A DNA stretch of 64,000 bases from Dermatemys mawii. Its lineage: Eukaryota > Chordata > Testudines > Dermatemydidae. Every line of letters starts with the position of its first letter. Position 1 is the first letter of the stretch. This document shows, piece after piece, positions 11,291 to 24,122 of the stretch. Below the pieces are notes generated by a model. The model made no database searches, was not told where the DNA came from, and worked only from the letters and a program-made list of their open reading frames with translations. The translations under genes were made by a program, and so were the position numbers. Location: the NCBI GenBank assembly GCA_007922305.1, contig ML677341.1:70078911-70142910 (forward strand). Reading direction: 5' to 3'.

Positions 11291-11895
11291 TGACACGGCT
11301 GTAGGAACATTCCATACAACAATTTGATACAAACATAAACCAATCTGTCACATTACACTTATTATTACAGTACAATTCCAGTTCTCTGAATTCCCTTTTT
11401 CTGAAAATCCTACTTATTCAAATCCAGATGTCCCCTCAGATCCTACTTATTCAAATGTCCCCTCTCCAGAGCCCTATGTTAGTTAATAACTTTTTTTATC
11501 CTAATGCCCAGTTATCTGAAAGTTTCAGATGTTCCCCAGGCCATTTGAATCAATGGGAATGTACTGTATTTGTATTACCGTAACACCTAGTAGGCCATAG
11601 ATACTTAGTTGCCCCTGCATATTCAGTCAGTGTGTCAGGTGCTGGAAAAAACCTTATTAATTTTAAGAGGGGAGCAGAAAAACCCTGAAATCCTTTCCTT
11701 TTTTGAAAAAGGAATTTAAAACAAGGGAAAATTCAGGCTGCTATTTAAAGGGTGCTCTCTTAGAAATTGGATATATTCAAGTTGCTAGTGCCTTACACTT
11801 CCTGTGTTACATTTGGTAATAAATTGTGTACTAAAGTATATATGATTTTAGAGTTCTGCCATCTGCTTCTCTCTCCCCTCTGCCCCCCTTCTCAG
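11291..11895 (+). other. GAS2L3: GAS2L3 intron before the last exon
   Basis: Non-coding. The open frame of the last exon runs back to 11767, but the pyrimidine-rich tract and CTCAG at 11891-11895 mark the acceptor, so the upstream part is intron. Confidence 0.7.
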
Positions 11896-13335
11896 ATGCT
11901 GCATGGAAAACATGTGATGGTACGTGTTGGTGGAGGCTGGGACACTCTTCAAGGTTTTCTTCTCAAATATGATCCATGTCGAGTGTTGCAATTTGCAACT
12001 CTGGAGCAAAAAATCCTGGCATTTCAGAAAGGTGGTCATAATGAACACACCCCTGATTCATCATCTAGAACTCTACAGCCTCCTTTCATGAATCCCATAT
12101 CGGCTATTAATATGTTTCAGAAACAAAATTCAAAACCACCCACTTCTGTTTCAGTTCTAAAAGCAGCTCAGGTGACCAGTGGTAAGCAGATATTAGCTAA
12201 ATGTCCACAGTCACCTGCCCTGTCATCCTCAAAAGCAGCGACCAAGTCCATATCAGCTCGTTCCAGGTTACAAGGATCTCCAGCAAAGGGTGCCCAATCT
12301 CCTTTCAGATCTTTAACAGGTGCTTCAAAGAAACCGGATTCTTCTGCACGGAACTTACCAACTTCTGCTCTTTCAAAACTTGCACAACCTGTAAACAAAA
12401 GTTCTTCACCTGCATTATTAAATACTGCTCCTGTTTGTTCAGGGCCACTGCGCAAACGTATCTGGTCCCCTGATACTCCTAACGTCAAACTTGCACCATC
12501 TCAGAATTCTCCAGCAGCAATTTTACATCCTACTCTTTCTTGCTCTACAAGTCAGCTTTCAGAATTACCTGGGACAAGAGAAATGATGGCGTCACAACAA
12601 AAATATACTCCTCCTAAATGCAAAACTGTATCTAACTCTACCACCAAACATAATTCTATTGCTTCAAAATCCTCATCAAATTCTGCTAGACCACCTAACG
12701 CCAATCTGCCTGTTGTTTCTAAGCCTTCACATTCTTATCAGTCTCTTGCAAAAATAGCAAAACCCACTTCCAAAAGTAACAATGAAGCATCTGGAATAGG
12801 GTCCCAGCCTCCTAGAAGAGTGCCACAAAAAGGATCTGGCCCAGGGAGGAATCTCAGAACCGGTCTGGTCTTAAAACAGCCAGATTCTGCATCTTCGCTT
12901 GCAGCTGGTAAAACATCACAGTTAATGCCTCCACTGGGATCTCCAAGCAAAAGTGTAGCTTCAGCTGCTAATGAACGGCCTGCAGTAAAGTGTTTACGGG
13001 GACAAGATAGCAATAGAAACCCACAGATAGGATCCAGTTTATCAAAACATCCTGAACGCACTCCATTATCTGTGGTACGACTTCCCCAAACTTCAGCTAA
13101 AGTACAAACAACAACAAAGATGGTACAGCCTTCCACAACAAGTCACTCCTCAGTCAAAACCTCCCAGAAGAGTAATGAAATCCTGGCTTCAACAGCCAAG
13201 AAACCCCTCTCAAAAGGAAAGACTACAACTGCATGTTGCAAGGGGACCGCTGGTGTATTAAAAGATCCTATTCTGAAGCCTAAACATGATGATCGCTATT
13301 TTGTTATGACTGGCAGTAAGAAACCCAGAAAGTAA
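11896..13335 (+). CDS. GAS2L3: GAS2L3 terminal coding exon: end of GAR domain and C-terminal tail
   Basis: The exon encodes 479 residues and a TAA stop. The first ~45 residues, MLHGKHVMVRVGGGWDTLQG and on to YDPCR, finish the GAR domain. The rest is a long, low-complexity basic tail rich in Ser, Pro, Lys and Thr with many S/T-P sites, matching the disordered microtubule-binding tail of GAS2L3. The last residues, DDRYFVMTGSKKPRK, match the conserved end of the vertebrate protein as I remember it. The middle of the tail diverges strongly and appears somewhat longer than in mammals. The frame is intact and there is no sign of decay. Confidence 0.97.
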   Translation: MLHGKHVMVRVGGGWDTLQGFLLKYDPCRVLQFATLEQKILAFQKGGHNEHTPDSSSRTLQPPFMNPISAINMFQKQNSKPPTSVSVLKAAQVTSGKQILAKCPQSPALSSSKAATKSISARSRLQGSPAKGAQSPFRSLTGASKKPDSSARNLPTSALSKLAQPVNKSSSPALLNTAPVCSGPLRKRIWSPDTPNVKLAPSQNSPAAILHPTLSCSTSQLSELPGTREMMASQQKYTPPKCKTVSNSTTKHNSIASKSSSNSARPPNANLPVVSKPSHSYQSLAKIAKPTSKSNNEASGIGSQPPRRVPQKGSGPGRNLRTGLVLKQPDSASSLAAGKTSQLMPPLGSPSKSVASAANERPAVKCLRGQDSNRNPQIGSSLSKHPERTPLSVVRLPQTSAKVQTTTKMVQPSTTSHSSVKTSQKSNEILASTAKKPLSKGKTTTACCKGTAGVLKDPILKPKHDDRYFVMTGSKKPRK

Positions 13336-13800
13336 GCAGAAATATGGTGCTTTCCATTTAAATAACACTACACTAATTACAGTGGTAACACTTCGATGTC
13401 TCAGACATGAATGAGACCTAAGTGTGTTTTTTTTTCTATAAGGATTATTTAGTATATACTTTGTCCATACTTTGTAGTTAAATACCTTTCCACATTTATT
13501 ACATATGAAAAGTAACTTTTCTTGCTATTCACCATAACACAGTACACCAGTTTGTTGCTAGCATGGTGATTTAAGGCTGTTTTGTTTTTGGAGAGGAGGA
13601 CTGTTGCTGTTCTCCTTATATGGATTTTAGCTTATTCTAGATATTTTTCCAAAGCAGGATGCAGATGATGATTCAGAACAGTCTGTACATCAGTGTTGAG
13701 TACCTGCTGTTGCTAGTCACATTACATATACTGTACATGTATAATTGATATCACTGAAAGCGAACTTATTTGAAAATAAAGATAACAGGAGTAATACTTT
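13336..13800 (+). other. GAS2L3: GAS2L3 3' UTR with polyadenylation signal
   Basis: Non-coding, AT-rich sequence after the stop. The first AATAAA is at 13775-13780, which suggests an end near 13800. A second AATAAA at 15838-15843 could serve a longer form. Which one is used cannot be told from sequence. Confidence 0.6.
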
Positions 13801-16800
13801 CATTGCACCATTTGAGCAAACTAATTTATCAAATTTTGAATGGGCAGTTGATACGGATAAGAGGAATTAGGACTCTAGCCCAAGATTTTTAATTGGCTGG
13901 TGATTTTTTGAGTGCACACTATGAGATGCCTTAAAGTGGCCTGATATTTCAGAACTTTGAAAATCTGTCTGCTTTAAGGTATCTCAAGATGGTCACAAGT
14001 CTTTTTTGAAAATCTTGGCTTTGGCTCTCATCTTTTTAGTGCCTTAGCATGTTGAGTGCTCAGAATCACTCTGACACTGAATGTCATGGCTGACCATCAC
14101 ACTGTTGTTTGTTGTTGTTTATTATGACAAGATACGTTTTTTAAAAATGAAAGAGGATGGTGCTGTTGACAGTTTTATTAAATTGCCATTGTTGCTTTTA
14201 AAGCGTCTCTTCCCCCTAGGCTATGTCTTCTGTTTAAATCTGCTACATGTAACTCTACATGGTCACTCCTTTTTGGGGGTTAAGTAACCTGTTTCCCAGG
14301 TACTAACAGTGCTATAGTCACCCTCTTCAGAGGGCCGCATGAGGCTTCTTACATAACACTTAAGCTCTCAAAACAGGGTTTAAGAAATACTAGTATGGTG
14401 CCTCGGCCTGGTGCTAACCTTTGCACAAGGGTGAAAATCTCCCTGTATGAATGAAAACTATGGTCACTTGCACTAATTACCACCTCTGGGTCAGTGTTAC
14501 CTGAAGTCAGGATACTTCACAAGTTTGAAAAACAGCAATGCAAGCATTTAAAAGGAATCTTCTGTCTTAAATTTCATAAATGGAATATGACTGTGTGACT
14601 TACAAACTGAGAGAATATTTTCTCCTAAAGAATTTACCTGTGGGCCAATGATAAGGATACATTGTAGTCTGAATTTTTATTCTCAGAACTGGAGTTAAAG
14701 AGTTGTTTATAAACAAATCATGTGTTTTTTAATTGCAGTGGCAGCCTCATAGATCTCTCATTATCAGCACCTTGTTAATTCTGTTATTTATGGCTATATT
14801 TAAAATGCATACATACTGTAGAGTACTGGTTAGTCTGCTGAAAGTGGATATTGCGTAAATAAGCTACTAGCTAATACTTTGGGATATTAAATATACCAAT
14901 TTTGATATTTGAGACAGCAAATCTAAAAAGCTTGTTTAGCTACAAAATTGTCTGTTTTGAAAGAAGTCTGTTGCTAAATTGCTTTACCTACACAGTGGTG
15001 AGTTTGGCCCAGGGTATTTGTAAGTTGGAAAACCCTAGTGACTGCAATGGAATTAATCTCATGATAGTAATGAATTTGGACTGTTGACACATACACTGAA
15101 AAAATTCTCTTTACAATGAGAGGACTGCTTACGAGTTCACTTCCAAATATCCTATAGTTAAGATTCAGTACATCCTCTTGAGTAGACTAATGGCAGAACT
15201 CTTGGGTTTCTTTTTTTATGAACTATTTATGTTTTTAAGGTTTTTTAATTGCTATGAAATACTCTAAGTACATCCTAATTTTATCATACTTTAAAGTACG
15301 TCATGGTTCCAAAGAAGAGGAAATTGGATGATTTCATCTTTGACTTGTATTAAGTGAGAGAATCACAAAGTAAAGCTTGACTATCAAGTGTAAACTTATG
15401 AGCTGGGAAAGTGTGGCACTACAGGGGATAAAAATGTGCCTTATATCTGAAATCAGTACAATAAGCTATTATGCAGTTAAGCAACGCACATTAAATTCCA
15501 CTTTTGCATTTACAGAGGTCAACCTGAGCATTGTGCTGAACAAAATGTAATAGTTTATAAAGTGTTGGCCTATGTTCAATCTTTAACACTAGTTGCATAA
15601 CTCGACTAAGGCTTAGATCCTGTAAGTTGGCATGAAGTGAATCCAAAAAGGATAGCAGTAGTCAAATTTAACAAAACAGCTATTGTCATTCTGAAGGCCT
15701 CTAACAGGAAATCTGTGTGTTTTTGCAATGTTTACATTGGCAAAAGATATGTCTAATCTCCTGTTTGTACCAAATTTTTGTGAAAGAAGTTAAAGCTGAA
15801 TTCTTGACCCTTTTTTATATTAACACCAGTTACTTTAAATAAACTCTTATACCTCTCTTTCTTTTCTTAGTCAGTGATTGATTTAAAATGTACAAACTTC
15901 ATAATTGTGGTGTTAAAGTTTTATGTTGTTGTAGCACAAAACATGAAGAAAATTCTCTATGCCAAAACAATATTAAGATGCAAAGGTCTGTGCCCAGTTA
16001 ATTGCTTTGGACAGATTCTGAAATTTTAGTTCCATCCATTCATTCATTCAGTGAGGCTATTCACAGAGAAAGGCACTACTCAGTCTGGCTATTCACAGCT
16101 TAGAGATCTGATCCTAAGACCAGTCACAAATCTCTTGCTATTGACTGTGATGGAAGAGGGACTGGGGGCCCTCTGAAAGAAATCAACTTAGTTAGTTAGT
16201 TAGTTATTTTTAATTGCAAAGGGAAAACTATGCTGAGACAGGTTGGGACATATTTTGTTGAATTCAGCAATGGGCAGCTCAAACAAGGGGCACTCAATAA
16301 AATACTACACAGTCTGTAGAAACAACCTCTCTGCCTAATGGAACTACTCCTCTGCGCAGTGAAAGTGTAAGCTGTGCCCCTGGTAGTAGCAGACCTGTTG
16401 CTGTCACAATAGCTCTGCTAATTTCTTCTCACCAAAATGGGTAAAATTGGAGAGCATGAAAAGAAGCACTTAAATTTTTATCTGTGCAACTTCCAGTACC
16501 ACCAACAGGCGTCACACACCGAAGTTTCCTTGCACTTTGCTAAAAATGTATCCCTCCATGCAAGTGAAATATTTTTCATAAGGTACTGTCAGCAGCCAAG
16601 GATACTGCGTTGGGCAAGTCCTAGTTTGAATGGCCTCGGTTGGTCCTTGATGTGGTCTCTAGCAACTTAACTTATATTAACGAAAAGGCAGAGACTATAA
16701 TCCTAATATAAATGAGTCCAAATGTCCTTTGTACCCTGCATTCATCCCCAGCTTCTGCTGTTGTGCTCTAGAAGAATCAGAGGGAGCCTGGTGCAAGCTT

Positions 16801-17776
16801 CTCATTCAATGAGTTGTTGTACCTATAATTGAGTTTTCACAGCTGTTTTGCTGTCTGCAGTCAGGATGGGTTCTCAGCCCCTGTCTGTCTGTTTTTTGGA
16901 CCCCATCGCATGTGTGTATATATACTTGGGCAATTATATAGTTTGTTATATAGACTTATAATGTTGAATAATGAGCCATTTTGCTACAATAATCCTCTAA
17001 AGTGCCATTTTTGGATTGGGGCCCCCATTATAGTGGTTGCTGTCCAAACATAGGTTTGTTGTATTGTGATGGGCCACCATAAGTACATTTAACAAGCAAA
17101 TGTAGGTTCTGTCAATTATTTTCCTTGTTACGATATCCCCTTTCAAACTTCTGCAGAGATTATAACAACAAATAAATCTATACAAACTAGTAAAAGATCA
17201 CCCGTTGTAAGAAATTGTTGAAATATCTTTTATTGTTACGTAGAGGCAAAAACTTACATCAACTATTGCTAAAATGGGTATTGGTAGAAGAGTTTAATTT
17301 TACTCTTTTAAAATCAACTTCAATCACACTTTTCATCTTCTGAATGAATGGAGGAAGCATAGGAAAGAGTAAGAAAAATGTGTGCATTAACATAGTAGAT
17401 GCTAGTTTGCAATTATTGAGTCAATCAGATCATAGTTTCATAGTTTCCTCTATAAAAGGCCAGATTCAAGCCTAGTGTAAGTGCATTCAATTCTCCATAG
17501 CTCACAAAATACAAGTATTGGGGTTGGGGAGAGAAGGAGGGAAATATCACGAGACTCAAAATGGAAACTGAATTAAATTTTTTATAAGTTTTAAACCCTC
17601 TTTCCCAGCCCTGTGAATAGGTATTTACTATGAAAAGGAGACAGCTGTAGTTGATCCGGCTAAAGCTATTGCGTCAGCTGCCATCCCTGCTGGCTTGTGT
17701 AAGAGCCTCATAAGCAAATGTAGGCAGAAAATTAGTTCAACAGTCAAGGTGGTGGGTTTTTTGGTTTGTTTTTGAG

Positions 17777-17810
<34 letters not shown>

Positions 17811-20800
17811 CAACCCAACCTGCATATATTCTATCTGTTGGTAAATTGGTATGAAGTATTGCTTATCTTCTCCTGAACTTCAGTGTGCATGCATGAGCTA
17901 CATGGTTCTGCTGTGTGAAATATGCTTAAGTTTATTTCTACATGCTTAAGAATTATTTGTCAAAACTGTCAAATTATTTTGAATGGAACTAAAGTTCTTC
18001 ATGACTTGTCCCAAATCCACTTACAACCAAGTACTAAAAATTATGTTGAGACCTATGCATTATAAATGTGTGGATGAATGTCTGTACATACAGATTCACA
18101 TACAAATGCACACTTAGTACGTCTACATATGAGCATCAGCTATTCCACCTTTGGAAGGGAATGTCTTCTCTGTCTCATGGTTTTCTCTACAAGCTGAAAT
18201 ACCTGAATTTGTGTTATATTAAATAGCTTGTCTACTTCTTTGTTTTTGTCTTGAGATTCCTTTGCCTAACACAAATGTGATGTGCAACTGCAGTAGATCA
18301 CAATTTTGAAGCACTGAAGTAATCCAAAGACTCAACACTTCCATGTTTAATCAAAATCAGCTAAATTCACACTAGTCTGTGATTTACCTCCCAGCAAATG
18401 ATGGGAGGATATAGCCCCAATATTGGAAACGACTAGTGAAAAATATTCTATACTCACACTTCACCAGTAGGCTGAAGGCACCAGAAAATGACCAAGAATA
18501 AGGAAAATCGTACAAGATATTCTATGTATATACATGCAAAAATTCACATTATAAGGTACCATCTGTAGAGTCAAATGGATAAAAAGCTGCAGTCAATCAG
18601 GTAAAAATAAAATTCTTGTATACCAGGAAGAATACCCCATAACACTGTGTATATCCTCACAATAACAGACGTTAACAGCCTGTTATTCCCAAAATGTGTT
18701 CATTGAAAGAAATTGTTCATTTTGAATCCATTGCTGCAGAATGGTTTCAGCCATTGTAAATCAAAAGCTTGGGCCACAGCAGTGTGGATCTGTCATAAAT
18801 GCCTCTTTCCAAGAATGTTCAGGTAACTTCTTTCTCTCTATTTCTCTACACACCCTCTGAAGCCACATGTGAACAGGGGCAAAGAAAAGAGTGACATACA
18901 AAGCAAGGTGGGAAAAAGTCTGATTAGATTATGAGGACAAAAGGAAGGAAAACAGAGAGTAGCACAGATTTATCTCTGAATATCATGACTATTCCTAGGG
19001 ATCAATGCCACCGTGAGCATTCCATTCATGAAGCTATTATAGGCAAAATATTCCATCCAGTGATTTTGTGGGTATCATTAGTAGATAACAATTTTGTGTG
19101 AGTCAGAAAAATTCTAGAGGTTCAAAATGCAGTTGGTGTGCAAAACCAATGCCCTTAAACATGAATCTTGAACATACCTCTGGATTTATTAGTCTCCTGA
19201 TGCTACTTTAAAAAAAGTTTCTCTTCCCTGTTCTAGTGATTGTTCATACATTTATAATTTCTGCAATTTATACTTTAGCATCCCATTCCTATGTTAGTAG
19301 TGTTCTTTACTTTATACTACTACCACCCCGTTCTTCACCGAACTGTCACTAAGGCAAATGTTAATGTCTGTGTGTGTTGGGGGCGGGGGTGGGGTATGAT
19401 GACACATGATGATGGGATTATTATTATTGGTCTGATTTGGAATCTATGTAAAGCTTCTGAACTGGTTTCTTAATTTTCATTCATAATGAAAAGAAAGTAA
19501 AAGACACTTATTATTTCTTCCTTTTAAAATCTGATGAAATGATAAAGCATTTTCTTTTTAAATTGTTTCAGCGGGACAGCCGCAGAGCAGACTAACAAAC
19601 TTATTTTCATGGGAAGGAGAACATTCATTCTTGAAACAAAAATGAAACATTGCTGATCAAAGAGTATTATGGGGACCTCTAGTGGCTAACAAAACCACTG
19701 TCAGCGACCCAGTTTATAATTGTATCTGAGCTGCTGGTAACCCTCTATTTAAATCAGTGGACATTTTCTTCTTGGATCTATGCTGTACCTTTCAAACTGC
19801 TGACGCCCAAATGTGGTAAAGTCACAAAATGAGGCCATGAAATTTAAAACGCTGTGGAATTCTTTCATTTAGTGAAACTAACTCTCTATAACTCCATTTT
19901 ATGATTATTTCTGATATAAATAATGCTGAAAGTGCAGAGACAGTAAATGTATGTGGAGTGTAGATAACTTTGGGACAAAAATGTGTCAAATCCCTTTAAA
20001 ATAAGGAACATTTCATAGGCCTGTTCCACAGGATGGGTCTCTTATACTTGCTGCACTCCCCCCTTGACTTGCAGCTGAGCTTGCAGACATGTTACAAGTG
20101 CAGACCAGAGAACAGAGAGTGACAGACGCGCTGTGGCTGAAATGCTAATCAGAGAGGTTAATGTATGCCTTACAAATAAAAGATGATTGGCTTAAAGGCC
20201 TAGTTTGTGGAAGGTACTGCTTACAGGAGAGAAAAGAGGGAGACTGGAGGGTTTATAGGAGCAAAAGAGAGGTGGGATGCTTATGGCGAAGCAGATAGCT
20301 GAAAACAAGGTGTTGGTTGATAACTTTTGGAAACAAGATTTTAGGAGTCTGGGAGTACAGCTGGGGGCTCAAATGTGAACTGGGGTAGGGTGCAGAGTCA
20401 GGAGGCACAATGTAAACCTCCAGGACCTATAGAACCATTGGGGCCAAATTTACATCTTACCCCAAAAAGAATGTGTGGATAGTCATACAGTGGTAAAAAT
20501 AGGGTTTTTCAATGCATTTAAGGCAAATGTGATTTTTTTATATATAAACATGTATATCAAGACCAGGTTACCTATATTTCCAATGTATAAACATATACAC
20601 TGGGTGCCAATCATTTGAAAAGAAATGTAATAATTGCAATTTACGTTTTGAGTTTATGTAACTTGCTCTCTCCCCCACAGCCCGCTCTCCAGCTAAACCC
20701 TTTTTTTTCCCCCCACCTTTTCTAAAATGTAGAGGCTATAACAGAGACCTTCCTATACTGGCACCTGTGGTCCCAGAAGAACATAGATAATTACCATAGT

Positions 20801-21194
20801 GCGTCATTCTGATGTACAATATGTCTGTTAGCACCTATTTATTTGCTGAGTCTAGTATTCTGTAGACATCTGTGAAACAGGATCATAATAAATTATTTGT
20901 ATTGTGCACACACTGCAGCAGTGACCCTGGCAGTCCCGTGAAGGTATTTATTATTGCATTCAAAACTAAGACGAGCGGAGTGAGTTGGTTTAAAACAAAC
21001 AAAAAATATAATAAACACGCAGGGCCTATTATAATCTCTTGGAGTTAAGCTTGTTTATAATATCTAAACTAGATCCAGTAGTCCTGTGTAAATGCAAAAG
21101 TGAGTGATTTTGTCTTTTGATACATTGTTAGCAATAGCAGAGGTGTGTGATCTGTATTCTTGTACATCCTTAGCCATAGCAACATACCCACCTA
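13801..21194. other. Intergenic region, no gene seen
   Basis: AT-rich sequence with only short chance frames. A poly(T) run of about 30 bases sits at about 17771-17802. A T-rich then C-rich tract occurs near 20700. No exon-like frame with splice sites and no recognisable transposon was found. Confidence 0.5.
17771..17802. repeat. Poly(T) tract
   Basis: An uninterrupted run of about 30 T, followed by a short A run. It could be the reverse-strand poly(A) tail of a retroposed sequence, but I recognise no body next to it. Confidence 0.8.
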
Positions 21195-21287
21195 TGGTTA
21201 TTACTTAGTCCTGCTTTGAGTGCAGGGGGCTGGACTAGATGACCTCTTGAGATCCCTTCTAGTCCTACACTTCTACGACGTTATGTA
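21195..21287 (+). mobile_element. CR1 3' tail fragment
   Basis: Contains GGGGGCTGGACTAGATGACC and then CTTGAGATCCCTTCTAGTCC, the characteristic CR1 3' end. Strongly 5'-truncated. Confidence 0.8.
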
Positions 21288-22741
21288 TAAGACTATAACT
21301 GAGGCAGTATTTTGCGGTGTATCGGATAGGGACTATAGGGGAATCTGTACAAGGCTGTGCTTTACTTTAACTTTATAGTGGTAAACATTGGAAACTTTAT
21401 GCAAGTTCTCGATGAAAAAGCACTGGCTTTCAATAGGACATGTGTACCTATCTTAGCTTGCTGATGCTGTGAATGAATTGGCAAAACAGGGCATCAAGGC
21501 TTTCTCCAAAGTTAAAGAAAACAGCATGTTGCATGTGCTCATTTTAGGACCTCTACAACTGGTGATCTTTGGTATTTCAAAGCCAATTGTTTCCCCAAGT
21601 CAGGCAAAACATGTATTCCTCATTTAGAGCTAGGGCCAATATATTTAAAACTTTAAAAGGTTCTATAATAAAGTTCTTTGTCCTATCCAAACATCTCAGG
21701 GGAAAGGGGAATCTTTAAAAAAAAACAAAACAAACAAAAAAAAACCAACCCTGAAATTGGTTACTTGAGTTATTTTTATATTTGGAAAACTCAGAATATG
21801 TCTCTTTCTAGAAAATTGCTAAGAACAAAACTAGGAACTAAGAAATTTCAATCCTAAAGTAGTTTTTATAAATGACCAATAATGGCATTGGGCTTAGAAT
21901 GGCAGTACCATCTTGAACGTATCGATAGCACTGCTGTTGTGGTGCTTGAATGTTAAATAAAGTATGTCCAAGTGTAATTTGTACAAGTCAGCAGCTGAGT
22001 TCATCCCTACCTTCAACTAACTTGAACTCCTTTTCTTTGAGGAATGCTCGCTATTGAACATTCTAGTGATTAAATAATAGTCAGCCTATAGCTAGGGCCC
22101 TTCATGTTCTCTTTTTATTTTATGTAATTTTTCCCAGGAATTTCAGTGTTTATTACACCACCACAACAAAAACAGGTGAAAATCTGCAAAAAACATTAAT
22201 AATTTTTCTGGGTAACTGGGGGCGTTTATTCTGGTAGATGGAAAGATGGGGGGGTGGGCGGGTTATTCAGTAGTTCAATGCTTTGAATTCCATTTATCAA
22301 TGTGGTTTGGTGCAGAACTAAAGCAGAACTCAAAACCTAACACCACCTCTGAATTTAAGAAGATAAAATATCTCTAATCCACAAATACAACTTTTCATTT
22401 GAATAAACAGTTTATTGTTGTAGACTTAGAACTATTAGCCTATAAATATTTACATTTAATTATTCGGTCACACCATTTGCAGCACATGCACTCAACTCCA
22501 TCCTTTTCTTCTGTTTTTGTTTTTTTAAAACTTTTGAATACTTGCTTGTGTTCTGCAATGTATTCTGATACAGATTTTTGTTTTCTTCCCATTTTAATGT
22601 GTCATCTTTAAACCATTAAGTGCTAACATTTGAAATGAGTACATGGGGAGCTTGAGATTCATCAGTACATTCAGATGTGCATGTATTTCAGAGTTTGCAT
22701 GCATGCCTGTTTGTTTATGTGCATATCTTCTAGACTTATGC
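21288..22741. other. Intergenic, no gene seen
   Basis: AT-rich sequence with small A-rich tracts (about 21715-21745). No recognisable gene or mobile element. Confidence 0.5.
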
Positions 22742-23067
22742 TTAGCCTTAGTCTACACTGGAGAGGGGGGAAGAGGTGGGGATCGATATAAGATACACAA
22801 CTTCAGCTATGAGAATAACATAGCTAAAGTCGATGTACTTAGATCCACTTACAGCGGCATCTTCACAGCGGTGAGTTGACTGCTACCACTCCCCCATTGA
22901 CTCCGCCTGCACCTCTCACAGCGGTGGAATATAGGAGTTGACAGGAGAGCTCTCATGGGTTAATTTATCGTGTCTAGATTAGATGCAATAAATCGAACCC
23001 TGCTGGATTGATCGCTACCCGCCAGTCTGGTAGGTAGTTTATGGCGGTAGTTTAGACATACCCTCAG
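22742..23067. mobile_element. Reptile MITE-like element
   Basis: The left end has TTAGTCTACACTGGAGAGG and the right end TTTAGACATACCCTCAG, giving imperfect inverted ends. The interior (CAACTTCAGCTATGAGAATA, ATAAATCGAACCCTGCTGG) matches a common turtle repeat I recognise by pattern. No coding capacity. Confidence 0.6.
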
Positions 23068-23499
23068 TCTTACTTCAACAGGCGGCTTTGCATATACACA
23101 CACACTAATGTATTATAATAATATATATAGCTCATGCAATGTATTGTATTTTCCTAATAAAACAAGTTATTTTTTATACATTTGGATTATATAAAATATG
23201 GTGAAAATCAGAAAAAACTGAATAATACTTTTGTAAAACTTGGGAAATTTTTGGTAAAAATTGGTTTAAACTGAAAATGAAGGGGCTTACCTATTGCTGA
23301 GTCTTCTTTTCACCTAACATGCTGCTAAACAAGAAATAATTAGAATCACACATTAGGAATCTAAGTTTTGGAAAAGGTGCTGCATTGTTCATAAAACAAA
23401 TAGAAGCAATATTGTGACAATAAGACATTTAAATCCACCTGAACAAGTACCATTCTCAGCAAAATCTGACCTTCACAGGCAGGGTGAGGGAAAGTTCAA
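23068..23499. other. Intergenic, no gene seen
   Basis: AT-rich non-coding sequence. Confidence 0.5.
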
Positions 23500-23535
23500 G
23501 GGCACATGCCCTAAAGCAGCCTAATTGCCAGTTTT

Positions 23536-24120
23536 GTGCAATCCATGGAGTATAAAACAAATATCAGAATCAGAAAAACTTTATGCTTTGTATCACCCCC
23601 ACTGTCTACAGTGGTGGCACACATGGATTTGATGCTGGTCCAGCTGATGGGGCCTCCATTGGAGCCGCTAGCTAACCCCTCCTGGTCACACCTCTCGTGG
23701 AAGATAGACTTCCTGGTGGCGATCACGTCCGTTAGGTGGGTTTCTTAACTCAGGGCCCTGACCTCTGAGCCCCCGTATACAGTGTTATATAAGGATAAGG
23801 TCCAGTTCCTCCCACATCCTTCGTTCCTCCTGAAGGTGGTCTCCAACTACCACACGGGTCAGGACAATTTCCTACCACTCCTCTGACCAAAGCCACAGAC
23901 GTCCAGTGAGGAGCGCCATCTCCACATGCTGGATGTGAGATGAGCTCTGGCTTTTTACCTGGAATGGACTAAGCCATTCAGGAAGTCTTCACAGCTGTTC
24001 ATCTCCTTGGCCGAATGCATGAGGAGTCGGCTGATCTCTACTCAGTGGCTGTCCAACTGGATCACTTTGTGCATCCGTACCTTTTATGACCTGGTGGGAA
24101 TCCCTCCACTGTCAATTTTA
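23536..24120 (+). pseudogene. DIRS-like tyrosine recombinase remnant
   Basis: The frame reads LSWKIDFLVAITSVRWVS and then meets a stop (23746-23748). It resumes with LRALTSEPPYTVLYKDKVQ and meets another stop at 23941, then continues with ALAFYLEWTKPF and SNWITLCIRTFYDLVGIP. The SVRWVS segment sits where the first catalytic Arg box of tyrosine recombinases is expected. The second box lies beyond the hAT insertion and is degraded. The assignment rests on pattern recognition. Confidence 0.55.
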
Positions 24121-24122
24121 AG

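Noticed and set aside
11767..11895. Upstream extension of the last GAS2L3 exon frame
   Set aside because: A pyrimidine-rich tract and CAG acceptor at 11895, and exact continuation from the previous exon, show that the coding part starts at 11896.
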